Source: Chitinophagaceae bacterium
GTDB lineage: Bacteria; Bacteroidota; Bacteroidia; Chitinophagales; Chitinophagaceae
Length of the DNA: 64,000 nucleotides
Assembly: GCA_003168265.1 (NCBI GenBank)
Contig: PMSV01000003.1
Coordinates: 62,001-126,000 of the forward strand
Direction of reading: 5' to 3'
Positions 34,787 through 44,238 of the stretch are shown here, one piece after another. Position 1 is the stretch's first letter; each line of letters opens with the position of its first letter. Made by a program: the position numbers and the translations under genes. A model generated the notes under the pieces. That model saw nothing but the letters and a program-made list of their open reading frames with translations. It had not been told where the DNA came from and made no database searches.

Positions 34787-35716
34787 ATGAAGCAGGAAGC
34801 TACTGTAATATTGCATAACATTGCAATTTGCATGCACAACCAAATCTATAAAATCAGAAAAGGAGATTTCCGCTCTTTGGCCCGGGCAATTTCTGTGGCA
34901 GAGAACGGGAATCTTGACTTCCTGAAAGAACTGGCTGAGACTCCACTCTCCGATGCGAAAATTATCGGCATCACCGGTCCGCCTGGTGCGGGAAAAAGCA
35001 CTTTGACCGATGCCCTCATCGAACTTTTGAGAAAAGAGGACAAAAAGATCGCCGTCTTATGCGTAGACCCTTCTTCACCATTTAGCGGAGGAGCCTTGCT
35101 TGGAGACCGGGTGCGCATGAGCCGATGGTATACCGATGAAGGAGTGTTCATCCGTTCATTTTCTTCCCGTGGCTCATTCGGGGGTCTTCATCCCCGCATG
35201 ATCGAAATCACAGAATTGATGCGGGTTGCCCCATTTGATTATATCATCGTGGAAACCGTTGGAGTCGGGCAAAGCGAGGTGGAAATTGCCTTCCTGGCAG
35301 ATACCACACTAGTAGTGCTTGTTCCCGAGTCGGGGGACGAGATCCAGGTGATGAAGGCCGGCCTGATGGAAATTGCCGATATTTTCGTCCTTAATAAGGC
35401 CGACCGGCCGGAAGCGGATTTCTTTCTGGCCGATCTACATCAACTCGATAGAAAAATCCGGATCTTGAAAACCGTGGCAACTGAGAAAAAAGGTATAAAA
35501 GAACTCCTCGAAGCCATACGGGCGGACTTGCTCACAAACAGGGAAGGCAAGTCAAAAAAGCTTGCTGAAAAGGCGGTTCAATTAATAGTTCAGGAGAAAA
35601 TGAGAAAAATTAACAGGAAGGAAATCGAAGAACTAATCCGGGAAGCAATGAAAGAACCGGGATTCAACCTGTTTCAATTCGTCAAATCCTATATCCAGGC
35701 TCACCTTCCCATATAA
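34787..35716 (+). CDS. meaB: Methylmalonyl-CoA mutase-associated GTPase MeaB
   Basis: 309 residues from ATG 34787; a GTG at 34760 and an ATG at 34832 are also open, and all keep the conserved core. G-protein motifs: GPPGAGKST (Walker A), CVDPSSPFSGGALLGDRVRM, ETVGVGQSE (switch region), and NKADRPEAD for guanine. MeaB guards and reloads B12-dependent methylmalonyl-CoA mutase. Its end overlaps the convergent recR by 16 bases. The mutase genes are not in the window. Confidence 0.92.
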   Translation: MKQEATVILHNIAICMHNQIYKIRKGDFRSLARAISVAENGNLDFLKELAETPLSDAKIIGITGPPGAGKSTLTDALIELLRKEDKKIAVLCVDPSSPFSGGALLGDRVRMSRWYTDEGVFIRSFSSRGSFGGLHPRMIEITELMRVAPFDYIIVETVGVGQSEVEIAFLADTTLVVLVPESGDEIQVMKAGLMEIADIFVLNKADRPEADFFLADLHQLDRKIRILKTVATEKKGIKELLEAIRADLLTNREGKSKKLAEKAVQLIVQEKMRKINRKEIEELIREAMKEPGFNLFQFVKSYIQAHLPI

Positions 35717-36318
35717 CTATCCACCGGCATCCTGTTTGTGATCGAGCGGGCCAGTGTCATTTCGTCCGCATATTCCAGTTCTCCACCAAAGGCGATGCCA
35801 CGGGCAATTGTAGTAATCTTCACCGGCACACCCTGCAGTTTCTTTTGTATATAGTAGATAGTGGTATCTCCCTGAATATTCGGGCTCAAGGCAAAAAGCA
35901 TCTCGCTGATCTGTTCTTTACCCACCCGATAGATCAGGCCTTCGATATTTAATTGTTCCGGACCGATTCCATCCAGGGGTGAAATCACTCCACCAAGTAC
36001 ATGGTAAACCCCATTGTATTGCTGTGTTGATTCAATGGCAATCACATCCCGCAGGTTCTCAACCACACAGACCAGATCCTGCTTTCTCATTGAATTGGAA
36101 CAGATGGAACAAATATCCGCATCCGATACATTGAAACAGCGCTGGCAGAATTTGATTTCTTTACGCATTTTGGAAATCTTCTCGCCAAAATCCCGGACCC
36201 TGTCCGGGCTTTGTTTAAGCAAATGAAGCACCATACGCAAGGCTGTTTTTTTACCTATTCCGGGCAGACTGGCAAATTCATTGACCGCATTTTCTATAAG
36301 TGAAGAGGAGAACTGCAT
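35701..36318 (-). CDS. recR: Recombination protein RecR
   Basis: 205 residues from the ATG at 36318 (MQFSSSLIENAVNEF), the normal RecR length; the open frame upstream is in the intergenic gap. The helix-hairpin-helix LASLPGIG-type element (FASLPGIGKKTALRM), the zinc finger CQRCFNVSDADICSIC and the Toprim core VVENLRDVIAIE with HVLGGVISPLDGIGP are all present. It acts with RecF/RecO in gap repair. Confidence 0.94.
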   Translation of the reverse strand: MQFSSSLIENAVNEFASLPGIGKKTALRMVLHLLKQSPDRVRDFGEKISKMRKEIKFCQRCFNVSDADICSICSNSMRKQDLVCVVENLRDVIAIESTQQYNGVYHVLGGVISPLDGIGPEQLNIEGLIYRVGKEQISEMLFALSPNIQGDTTIYYIQKKLQGVPVKITTIARGIAFGGELEYADEMTLARSITNRMPVDSYMGR

Positions 36319-36358
36319 GATGAGGCAAATATAAGCCGGAAACGGGCCTGAACGGACA

Positions 36359-37804
36359 CTACAGGTTGAATTCATATTCATTTTCCCAATTGGCCTTGAC
36401 GGTAAATACCCGCTTCCTATTCCTCATGGGGATGATAACCGGACTGACTTTTTCAGGTTGCCTGTGTTTTCCGAAAAACTCACCCGGATCCCAGACCCCG
36501 TTCCCATTATCGTCATAAAGAATACGCAGATCATAATCGCCTGGCGGGAATAATTGTTTCTCAAACTGGATCCCCTTCAATGGATAGGAAAATTTAATTT
36601 CCTTATTCTGGACAAACTGGAGGACGGGATGTTTCGAGATATCCAGGTTCTTGAAGCGCAGGAGCAGTGATCCATAATCCGATTCTTTTTTTGTCCTGAT
36701 CTTAATGGTATCGTCCTTCAGAAGCCTTCTGTCAGATGAGTCTTCTCCGAAACTCTTTTCCAAAATCAGGATATAGGGAGAATCCAGGGCCCATTTTGTG
36801 CTGATGGTCAATTTGGTATTGGTAGAATCCTTGACAAGTAGGTAAGATTTTATAGGCTGGAAACCTCCGTCAAGGAAATGCACCTTGGTTGAATCAAAAA
36901 CCTTCAGGCCATTCTTAAACTGTATTATCAGGTTTCCCAGCAAGTCCAACTGACCATTTTGAAGATTCACCGAAAGAACCAGCCTCTTTTCCTTATCCTC
37001 CTTCTTGGCTTCTTTCTTGGGCTGGATGCCCGTACTTGAGGTTGTCGATTTTTTCCCCACCTTTTCCTCCGAATAGGCAAATAATGTCACAGGTAAATTC
37101 CCCGACCCGACATTAATCGGGTGGTCATTAAAAGCGAAAAGGTCGGATTTTGATAAATATTTCCGGGAGCCGCTTTGGTCTTCCAATGCATAAATATTGT
37201 AAGTGCCAGGAGCCAGAAACCTGAAATGGAATTGACCAAGTGAATCCAACCGCGTTACATAGCGGGGCAGATCCTTTGCAACGGCTGAATCATCCAGGCT
37301 TTTATGCAGTATGACGATCAGAGTGGTGTCAATCTTACCCGTTTCGGCGACAAATACCTGACCACTCAAATCCATAGAGTCCAGATAGCTGCCAGTGGAA
37401 AATACATAACTGAAATGTTTGAGTATATTTCCTTCATTGATGTCCTTTATGGTATTGCCGAAATCGATAAAGTAAGTAGTATTATCTACCAGGGTATCCT
37501 TCAATTTAATTGTAACTGTCCTCAGATGATGATCTACAATTGGATTGCGTTTGGGAGGAGGGGAGATAATGATGTTTTGAAGAGCATTGTTTAGATCGAC
37601 AAATTCATCGAAAGTGAAAGTAATGAACTTGCTCTTGAAATGAAGCGCCGAATCCTTTGGAACCACCGTTATCAATCTTGGGGGAATAGTGTCCTTTGGC
37701 CCTCCGGAAGGAGGAATGATATTGGCACATCCGTAAAGGCTCAGAAATTGTTTGAAGATCAGCGCAGCGATTAAAAGAAAAGATAAATTTTTAAGCGATC
37801 TCAT
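36359..37804 (-). CDS. Ig-like (Big_5/SbsA type) domain lipoprotein
   Basis: 481 residues. Signal ending in lipobox LYGC; the mature part opens ANIIPPSGGPKDTIPPRL, typical of a Bacteroidota lipoprotein family with an SbsA Ig-like domain (about 30-130; FTFDEFVDLNN, TVTIKLKDTLVDNTTYFIDF). Beta-rich repeats follow and a C-terminal YDDNGNGVWDPGEF calcium-binding-like loop. Surface or periplasmic, function unknown. It ends 40 bases before recR on the same strand. Confidence 0.8.
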   Translation of the reverse strand: MRSLKNLSFLLIAALIFKQFLSLYGCANIIPPSGGPKDTIPPRLITVVPKDSALHFKSKFITFTFDEFVDLNNALQNIIISPPPKRNPIVDHHLRTVTIKLKDTLVDNTTYFIDFGNTIKDINEGNILKHFSYVFSTGSYLDSMDLSGQVFVAETGKIDTTLIVILHKSLDDSAVAKDLPRYVTRLDSLGQFHFRFLAPGTYNIYALEDQSGSRKYLSKSDLFAFNDHPINVGSGNLPVTLFAYSEEKVGKKSTTSSTGIQPKKEAKKEDKEKRLVLSVNLQNGQLDLLGNLIIQFKNGLKVFDSTKVHFLDGGFQPIKSYLLVKDSTNTKLTISTKWALDSPYILILEKSFGEDSSDRRLLKDDTIKIRTKKESDYGSLLLRFKNLDISKHPVLQFVQNKEIKFSYPLKGIQFEKQLFPPGDYDLRILYDDNGNGVWDPGEFFGKHRQPEKVSPVIIPMRNRKRVFTVKANWENEYEFNL

Positions 37805-37881
37805 TTTTTATGATTCCTCGGCCAATATCTGCAAACTTAGCGGCTTTGAAGTATTCCGGCTGCTAATTATATGATAATTCA

Positions 37882-40800
37882 TCAGGATTCAATATCATCT
37901 TCTTCGGGTTCATGCATGGCAATTGCCATATTATTCGTTTTTACAAAATTGCACCAATGGCAATCCTCTTTACCGCAACCCGTATAGAATTCCCGGTTCC
38001 TTATTTTTTGCCATGTCTCCACAATCTGCAGGGTAACGGTCTCTATATCTGCAGAAAAGATCTCAACCTTTTTTTTCCGGTATTCTTTTTTCTTATCCGG
38101 CTCAATAAAATCAAATTCAGCGCTTACAGCCTTCCAGTCTTTCTGTTTATAATGATCGACCAGGATCTTGTAAAATACGGCCTGACGCCAATAAGCCCCT
38201 CCCTGTGGATTCTTGTCATCCGGGCCCTTCAGCTTAATAGTCGCATTTTCGGGATCACCAGTCTTATAATCCACCACATTTACCTCCCTGCCATTGAATT
38301 CCAGCTTATCCAGTTTTCCTTTTATTGGAACTTCATTTATTACAATATTGCGGATACTGATTTCCGGAATAGCAATCTTAATCCAGGAATGCAGATATTT
38401 ATCATAATAATTTCCCAATATCTCAAAACCATATTCAAGTCTTCGTTCAAATGCTTCCCTGGTAAAACTTTCCCTGTGACGATGCATATACCAGTTGAAG
38501 TCCTGGATCATTATTTCCTTGGAAGGAAATGCCTGTCGGGAATCTGCCTTCATCTTCAGAAATAGCTGTTGAAGCGCGTAGTGCACGGCGGAGCCGAATT
38601 CTGAAGCCTCGTTCTTCGGAGAGGGAATCCGTATCAGGTTCCTGAAATAAAATTCCAGCGGACAGTTCAGATAATTATTCAGGGCGGTCACACTCAACAC
38701 GAATTTATCCAATATGCGGCTGATCAAATCCTCCTCAGCCCTCCCGATCTCAGGCTTCAGATCTCTGAACTGCATGGCCTCGAATTCCATCAGGACTTCT
38801 TTGCCAATGGCGATCTTCTCCACTTTAATATCCTGTTTTTCCCTGATTTCTTCTAAAAACCGGGAAGGTTCCATTTCTCTTCCATCATTTCTGAACCGGG
38901 CATAGGACATAAATAAATGTCTTTCGGCCCTTGTAATTGCCACATAGAATAACCTCCTCAGTTCCTCTTCATCAGCAGCACCTGTGGTCTGTGCCACTAC
39001 CGTATCCGGGAAGGAATAGCCCGGATGAGGAGTTCTTTTTTTCTCCCAAAAACCGGCATTGCAGCCTGCAAAAAATACATATTCGAATTCAAGGCCCTTT
39101 GCTCCATGGGTAGTAAGAAGGTTAACAGAATCCTCACTGCCGGAAATCTCCACGAGGGGCACCCTCAGGCCATGTTCCTCCATCAGTCTTACCATATGGA
39201 TGAATGAAGCGGCATCCAGCATCGGGTCCCGGGCCGTTTCAGATTTTACAAAATCGAAAAACCCGGTCAGTACTTGCAGAAGCCAGATCTTCTCAGAGCT
39301 TTCCATGATGAGGTTTAGAATACCAGTCCGCTTCACGATGCTATCTACAAGTGATTGCAAGGTCAGATTAGGTAATTCCCCTATCAAATGTTCCAGGGTT
39401 TCACAAGCCTGCTTCAATGCCCCGGGTATGGACTGATCGAACAAATCACGTTGAGGCAAATGGGCCCTTTCATTCAGAAGCCTTCGCATGGAGGTCCTTT
39501 CTTCCGAAAACTGTTTGTCCGCTACTTCCACGCTCAGTTTGGCAATTTCTATAGGTTCGATATGGAAAAAATCAAAATGCAGGATCTCGAATAAGAGCTC
39601 GTCCCCGCCATAGGGAATATCATGTTCGGCCGCCAAATATTCCAGGATGAATAATATCTTCCTCACAAGCGGAACCTCCAGCAAATTCAGATCCCTCTTA
39701 CTGTAAACCGCAATTCCCTTCGATGATAAATATTTCCGCAATTGTTCCCCGTATTGATGTTCCTTATAAATTACAGCAATCTTTCCCGTCCTGACCCCCT
39801 CATCGATCAATCCCCCGACCCTTATTGTGATATCAGCCATCTCCTCGCGCTGGCTACCGTATTCCATTATATGCGGAGAATGTTTCAGGTCTTTTACCTG
39901 CGCATTTGAAGAAATTAGATTCTTTGTAAGGTTCATCTCCGGTAAGCTATGAATCAGACGGGAGGCATTGTTGTCGATCAGGGCCTTTGCAATATCCAGG
40001 ATCGGTTGTGTCGAGCGGTAATTGTCCTCCAGCACGATAGTTGCCAATTCCGGGTACCTTTTCAGGAAGGCTTCCATATTCCTGATATTAGCACCTTGGA
40101 AACGATAGATGCTCTGATCGTCATCGCCGACTACAAAGACATTCGGGTTTTCCCAATAGTTAATGAGAAGCTCCACCAGCCTGTCCTGCGCCCCGCTAGT
40201 ATCCTGGTACTCATCGACCAGGATATACTGATAACGTTCCTGGTATCCGGCCAGCAATGCCTTGTTTTCATCGAAGGCCTTCAAGACCCAATTGATCATG
40301 TCCTCAAAATCGTATCGACCCCTTTTCTGTAAAAGCCGCTGGTAATTATCAAATTCATTTACGGCAGCTTTGAGCTTTAAAACCTTCCCCTTGGCTTCCT
40401 CGATCCAATCCAGCCTCAGATCCCCTTTCTTAAATTGCTTATAAGACTTCTTAGCGCGGAACTCTTCCCGCTCCGGCAGGCTTTCTATATATTCATCAAT
40501 TTTCCTGATAAGGAAAGCAGCGCTAAACCCCTCTTTTTTCATAGTGGAAAATAACTCCTGAAGTGGCTTCATTTCATAATAAACATCCCCCCTGTAGCGC
40601 TTAAGCAGATGGTTCCCGGGGAAGGCGTCGATCAACTCTTTGAGTATTTCTATCCTCTCCAACTCCGAAAGTGCATCCAGGTTGGTCTTCTCGAAAAGGG
40701 ACAGGTTCTCCTGGATGATTTCGTTGCAAAATCCATGGTAGGTGTAAATACCGACCTTATAGGCCTCGGTTCCAATAAAGGAGAGCAGCCGGCGGCGCAT

Positions 40801-41034
40801 CGCCACCACCCCTGCCTCTGTGTAGGTAAGGCAAAGAATGTTCTCCGGCATTGCATCCGTATCGAGGAGTATTTTCCCGATCCGGGCCGCCAGGATCTGG
40901 GTCTTGCCCGTCCCGGGCCCCGCTATGACCATCACAGGGCCCTCGATCTTATCCACGGCCTCTTGTTGCCTGGCATTCAGCCTTCCATATTCCTCAAGGA
41001 ATTTTTGATTGGTTCTTAATCTGGTAAAAGACAT
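37882..41034 (-). CDS. UvrD/Rep-type helicase fused to a PD-(D/E)XK nuclease with Fe-S-like cysteines
   Basis: 1050 residues. Superfamily 1 helicase motifs: Q-motif LNARQQEAV, Walker A AGPGTGKT (38-45), LVDEYQDTS (motif II), VGDDDQSIYRFQGA, and VNLLTTHGAKGLEFEYVF. The C-terminal quarter is a RecB-like nuclease: ALNNYLNCPLEFYF, FGSAVHYALQQLF, and NVVDYKTG, followed by Cys1020, Cys1025 and Cys1028. With the upstream Cys in LNCPLEF these four match the AddB-type iron-sulfur arrangement. It would unwind and trim DNA ends in repair. It is divergent from the response regulator at 41158. Confidence 0.87.
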   Translation of the reverse strand: MSFTRLRTNQKFLEEYGRLNARQQEAVDKIEGPVMVIAGPGTGKTQILAARIGKILLDTDAMPENILCLTYTEAGVVAMRRRLLSFIGTEAYKVGIYTYHGFCNEIIQENLSLFEKTNLDALSELERIEILKELIDAFPGNHLLKRYRGDVYYEMKPLQELFSTMKKEGFSAAFLIRKIDEYIESLPEREEFRAKKSYKQFKKGDLRLDWIEEAKGKVLKLKAAVNEFDNYQRLLQKRGRYDFEDMINWVLKAFDENKALLAGYQERYQYILVDEYQDTSGAQDRLVELLINYWENPNVFVVGDDDQSIYRFQGANIRNMEAFLKRYPELATIVLEDNYRSTQPILDIAKALIDNNASRLIHSLPEMNLTKNLISSNAQVKDLKHSPHIMEYGSQREEMADITIRVGGLIDEGVRTGKIAVIYKEHQYGEQLRKYLSSKGIAVYSKRDLNLLEVPLVRKILFILEYLAAEHDIPYGGDELLFEILHFDFFHIEPIEIAKLSVEVADKQFSEERTSMRRLLNERAHLPQRDLFDQSIPGALKQACETLEHLIGELPNLTLQSLVDSIVKRTGILNLIMESSEKIWLLQVLTGFFDFVKSETARDPMLDAASFIHMVRLMEEHGLRVPLVEISGSEDSVNLLTTHGAKGLEFEYVFFAGCNAGFWEKKRTPHPGYSFPDTVVAQTTGAADEEELRRLFYVAITRAERHLFMSYARFRNDGREMEPSRFLEEIREKQDIKVEKIAIGKEVLMEFEAMQFRDLKPEIGRAEEDLISRILDKFVLSVTALNNYLNCPLEFYFRNLIRIPSPKNEASEFGSAVHYALQQLFLKMKADSRQAFPSKEIMIQDFNWYMHRHRESFTREAFERRLEYGFEILGNYYDKYLHSWIKIAIPEISIRNIVINEVPIKGKLDKLEFNGREVNVVDYKTGDPENATIKLKGPDDKNPQGGAYWRQAVFYKILVDHYKQKDWKAVSAEFDFIEPDKKKEYRKKKVEIFSADIETVTLQIVETWQKIRNREFYTGCGKEDCHWCNFVKTNNMAIAMHEPEEDDIES

Positions 41035-41157
41035 CGGCCAAATATACGTTTTAAGCTCCTGGTCAGGATGGGCCCAAATTCGAAAAATTGGAAAAATTCT
41101 TTTTTCGGGAATATTTTTCTGATGGAATCTGCGTTATTAGCGATACAAATCCAATCA

Positions 41158-42519
41158 ATGAAAACCAACAATGCTTTCAAAGTCTTTATCTTGGAAGATG
41201 ATACCTGGTATGGCTCCATGTTGCAACATTATCTGTCTCTTAACCCTGAATATATTGTAAAAAGATTTGAATCACCCGGTGAATTTTTCACCCATCTGCA
41301 CGAAGTCCCCGATGTCATTACGCTCGATTTCTCCCTGCCGGACTGCGATGGAGGAGAAGTACTCAAAAGGATCAAACAGCATAACCCGGATCTTCGCGTG
41401 ATCGTGATATCCGGCCAGGAGGATGTCTCAACGGCTATTAACCTTCTTAAAAATGGCGCGTTTGATTATATTGTCAAGGACGATGACACAAAGGACAGGC
41501 TCTGGAACAGCATTAAAAACCTTCGGGAGATCAGCTCTCTCAAACAGGAAGTTGAGACCCTTAAAACACAGGTTGGAAAGAAGTACGATTTCTCCCAAAT
41601 GATCATTGGCAAAAGCGATGCAATCGAAAGAGTATTCGCACTGATCGAAAAAGCCTCCAAAACAAATATAACCGTCTCAATTACAGGAGAAACAGGGTCA
41701 GGAAAGGAAATGGTGGCCAAAGCCATTCATTATAATTCAGACAGGCATAAACAACCCTTTGTAGCAGTAAATGTCGCGGCCATTCCCAGGGACTTGCTCG
41801 AAAGCGAGCTTTTCGGCCATGAAAAAGGCTCCTTCACCGGCGCTGTAGCCCGTCGAATCGGAAAATTCGAAGAAGCTGATAAGGGAACACTTTTCCTGGA
41901 TGAAATTGGGGAGCTCGACATCAATCTGCAGGCAAAACTTCTCCGTGTGCTCCAGGAACGTGAAATTACGAGGGTCGGAAGCAATACACTCACTCCCATC
42001 AACGTGCGCATTGTCGTGGCCACGCATCGCAATCTGCTTGAAGAAGTGAAAAACAAGAACTTCAGGGAGGACCTTTATTATCGCCTGATCGGTCTCCCAA
42101 TACAAATACCTTCTCTGAGGGAAAGGGAAAATGATATTATCATCCTTGCGAAGCATTTTGTAGACGGTTTCTGCAAGGAGAATAAACTGGAAAAAAAGAA
42201 TATCAGTTCCGATGCGCAGCAAAAACTCCTGGATTATTCCTTCCCAGGCAATGTGCGTGAACTCAAATCCATTATGGAACTTGCTTCCGTCCTTTCTGAT
42301 GATAGCGATATCCAGGCCGCACATATTAATATGAATACCACTTCCAGCATCAGCAGCCTCCTCAATAAGGAATTAACACTAAAAGAATTAGAAACGCAGG
42401 TCATTCAGCATTACCTGGATAAATATGATCGCGACGTGCTCCTTGTCGCTAAAAAACTCGATGTGGGGAAATCCACTTTATACAGGATGATCCAGGCCGG
42501 CGAACTCAAAATAAAATAA
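41158..42519 (+). CDS. Sigma-54-dependent response regulator, NtrC family
   Basis: 453 residues from the ATG at 41158 (MKTNNAFKVFILEDD); an upstream open stretch of 30 codons is unconserved. REC domain with phospho-acceptor Asp57; AAA+ domain with Walker A GETGSGKE (177-184), the sigma-54 contact loop GSFTGA (224-229, Ser for the usual Ala) and Walker B GTLFLDE (243-249); C-terminal Fis-type HTH (VAKKLDVGKSTLYRMI). It activates RpoN promoters on phosphorylation. The REC-Hpt gene follows 15 bases downstream, suggesting a phosphorelay. Confidence 0.93.
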   Translation: MKTNNAFKVFILEDDTWYGSMLQHYLSLNPEYIVKRFESPGEFFTHLHEVPDVITLDFSLPDCDGGEVLKRIKQHNPDLRVIVISGQEDVSTAINLLKNGAFDYIVKDDDTKDRLWNSIKNLREISSLKQEVETLKTQVGKKYDFSQMIIGKSDAIERVFALIEKASKTNITVSITGETGSGKEMVAKAIHYNSDRHKQPFVAVNVAAIPRDLLESELFGHEKGSFTGAVARRIGKFEEADKGTLFLDEIGELDINLQAKLLRVLQEREITRVGSNTLTPINVRIVVATHRNLLEEVKNKNFREDLYYRLIGLPIQIPSLRERENDIIILAKHFVDGFCKENKLEKKNISSDAQQKLLDYSFPGNVRELKSIMELASVLSDDSDIQAAHINMNTTSSISSLLNKELTLKELETQVIQHYLDKYDRDVLLVAKKLDVGKSTLYRMIQAGELKIK

Positions 42520-42534
42520 CCTCCAATCTATTTA

Positions 42535-43341
42535 ATGGAAGGGAAATGCGACAATAAGAATCTGAAGAATAAAAGGATATTATTGGCTGAGGACGTTAAA
42601 CTCAATCAATATCTGGCTCAAAAACTGCTGGAATCCTGGGGTTGTGAAGTAATTCTAGCCAATAACGGTAAAGAAGCACTTTCAATGATCCTGTCCCGTG
42701 AAGTCGATTGTGTATTGATGGATGTGCAAATGCCTGAACTGGACGGAGTGGCCGCCACGGAACAAATCCGCAAACTTTCCGACTTGCAGAAGGCGAACAT
42801 ACCCATCATTGCTTTAACCGCGAATACACTTGGCGCTGATCTCGAAAAATACCTGAAGGCAGGCATGAATGATTGCATCGCAAAACCGGTAGACGAAGAA
42901 AAATTATATAAGGCACTTGAAAAAAACCTATTGACAATCAAAGAACCAACAGAAATGGAAAAAAAAATGCAGGTTTCTAAAGAAGCGCAAGGCAAAATAT
43001 ATGACCTTTCCATGATCATTTCGGTTTCAGGAGGTAGCAGTGAATTCATTCAAAAAATGGTATCTCTGTTCATAGAGACAGTTCCGGTAAATGTCCAGGA
43101 CCTGAAGCGTTTTGCGGCTGATAAAGACTGGGAACAAACTGCCAAAATAGCTCATAAGCTCAAATCGACTATCGACTCCATGGGTATCCGCTCACTTCAC
43201 CAATGCATTCGGGAAATAGAAAGTTATGCTAAACAAAAAGCGGAACTCGATGGCATTCCAGCCAAGATTGAAGTTGTGGAAGCAGTAATCGGTCAATGTG
43301 TACTTCAGCTAAGGGAAGAGATAGAAGAATCAGAGGACTAA
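42535..43341 (+). CDS. REC-Hpt phosphorelay protein
   Basis: 268 residues. N-terminal receiver domain with Asp63 (VLMDVQMPELDG), Thr in ALTANT and Lys in AKPVDEEK. Residues about 160-265 form an Hpt four-helix bundle with His207 in IAHKLKSTIDSMG. The combination lets it accept phosphate on Asp and pass it through His, typical of hybrid-kinase pathways. No histidine kinase gene lies nearby. It is cotranscribed with the NtrC-type regulator 15 bases upstream. Confidence 0.9.
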   Translation: MEGKCDNKNLKNKRILLAEDVKLNQYLAQKLLESWGCEVILANNGKEALSMILSREVDCVLMDVQMPELDGVAATEQIRKLSDLQKANIPIIALTANTLGADLEKYLKAGMNDCIAKPVDEEKLYKALEKNLLTIKEPTEMEKKMQVSKEAQGKIYDLSMIISVSGGSSEFIQKMVSLFIETVPVNVQDLKRFAADKDWEQTAKIAHKLKSTIDSMGIRSLHQCIREIESYAKQKAELDGIPAKIEVVEAVIGQCVLQLREEIEESED

Positions 43342-43356
43342 GGTTAGATCCGCGAG

Positions 43357-44007
43357 TTAACCGGGCATCCGGGAAATATATTTTTCGATCTGCTTTATCT
43401 GGTCCACCAATTGGGAAGTCGTAGGCTTCAAGCCCTTTGCTTTTCGGAAAAATTCTTTTGCCGCCCGGAACTCACGTTTGGTCATCATGATCGAACACAA
43501 TTGCAAATACGCAGCGGCCTGGTTCTCCTTATCCGGAAGACCCTTCCTCAAAGCCTGCCTTATATAGCTCTCTCCCTGGCGCAGGTCATTTTTCTGCATC
43601 TGCAGCATCCCCATCTGTAAAAGGCTCGCTCCTTCCGCTTCCGACATCGGCATTCCCAGGTCCAATCCCTTCTTCATATTTTTTTCCGCGCCATCATAAT
43701 CCTGTTTCATCATTGCAAGGTTGCCTTTCAGCGTATAATAAACGGAGCGGATCGGTTTATAAAGCAGGCCCGGAAATTTAATCGAATTAAGTATCTTTTC
43801 AGCTCCTTCGATATTCCCGCTCTCCATAGATTCCTGAATGAGCCGCAGAGGTCCAAAAAAGAAATGTCCAAAGACCAGTATCAATGCGACCAGATAGGGC
43901 AAAAATGCCGGCCAAAATCCCGAGAAAATATTGGTAACCACGGCTATAATAAGGAAGAGACCTGCGACCTGCAGACGGTACTTAATGAGAAGAGCATAGA
44001 ATTTCAT
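43357..44007 (-). CDS. TPR-like protein with two N-terminal membrane helices
   Basis: 216 residues from the ATG at 44007 (MKFYALLIKYRLQ). Two hydrophobic helices occupy about 15-55; the rest is helical with tetratricopeptide-like repeats (GNLAMMKQDYDGAEKNMKKG, ASLLQMGMLQMQKNDLRQ, AAYLQLCSIMMTKREFRAAK). It is probably a membrane-bound protein-interaction scaffold. It converges with the REC-Hpt gene. Last clear core gene before the island. Confidence 0.7.
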   Translation of the reverse strand: MKFYALLIKYRLQVAGLFLIIAVVTNIFSGFWPAFLPYLVALILVFGHFFFGPLRLIQESMESGNIEGAEKILNSIKFPGLLYKPIRSVYYTLKGNLAMMKQDYDGAEKNMKKGLDLGMPMSEAEGASLLQMGMLQMQKNDLRQGESYIRQALRKGLPDKENQAAAYLQLCSIMMTKREFRAAKEFFRKAKGLKPTTSQLVDQIKQIEKYISRMPG

Positions 44008-44073
44008 AACAGTCCCGATTAGGGAGTGCAAATATAACGTTATGCCTTCAAATCATTACATTTGTGCGCCTCC

Positions 44074-44145
44074 GGCCTCGTAGTACAATGGATAGTATAA
44101 GAGCCTCCGAAGCTCCAGATACAGGTTCGATTCCTGTCGAGGCTA
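44074..44145 (+). tRNA. tRNA-Arg (anticodon CCG)
   Basis: A 72-base cloverleaf: acceptor GGCCTCG/CGAGGCT (first pair G-U), D-stem GTAC/GTAT, anticodon stem AGAGC with loop CTCCGAA (anticodon CCG at 34-36), T-arm ACAGG TTCGATT CCTGT, discriminator A. CCA is not encoded. It reads Arg codon CGG. It sits at the left edge of the genomic island and is a likely integration target or boundary. Confidence 0.93.
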
Positions 44146-44149
44146 CTTC

Positions 44150-44192
44150 ACCGGAAAGGTGCAATTTTTTGCCGCCTTTCCGGTTTTTTATT
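44150..44192 (+). terminator. Terminator of tRNA-Arg
   Basis: ACCGGAAAGG (44150-44159) pairs with CCTTTCCGGT (44175-44184), ten base pairs, followed by TTTTTTATTT. It begins 4 bases after the tRNA. Confidence 0.85.
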
Positions 44193-44238
44193 TCGCTAAA
44201 ACTATCGCCCAGCGTGTATATCAACCGAACTGCTTCGT

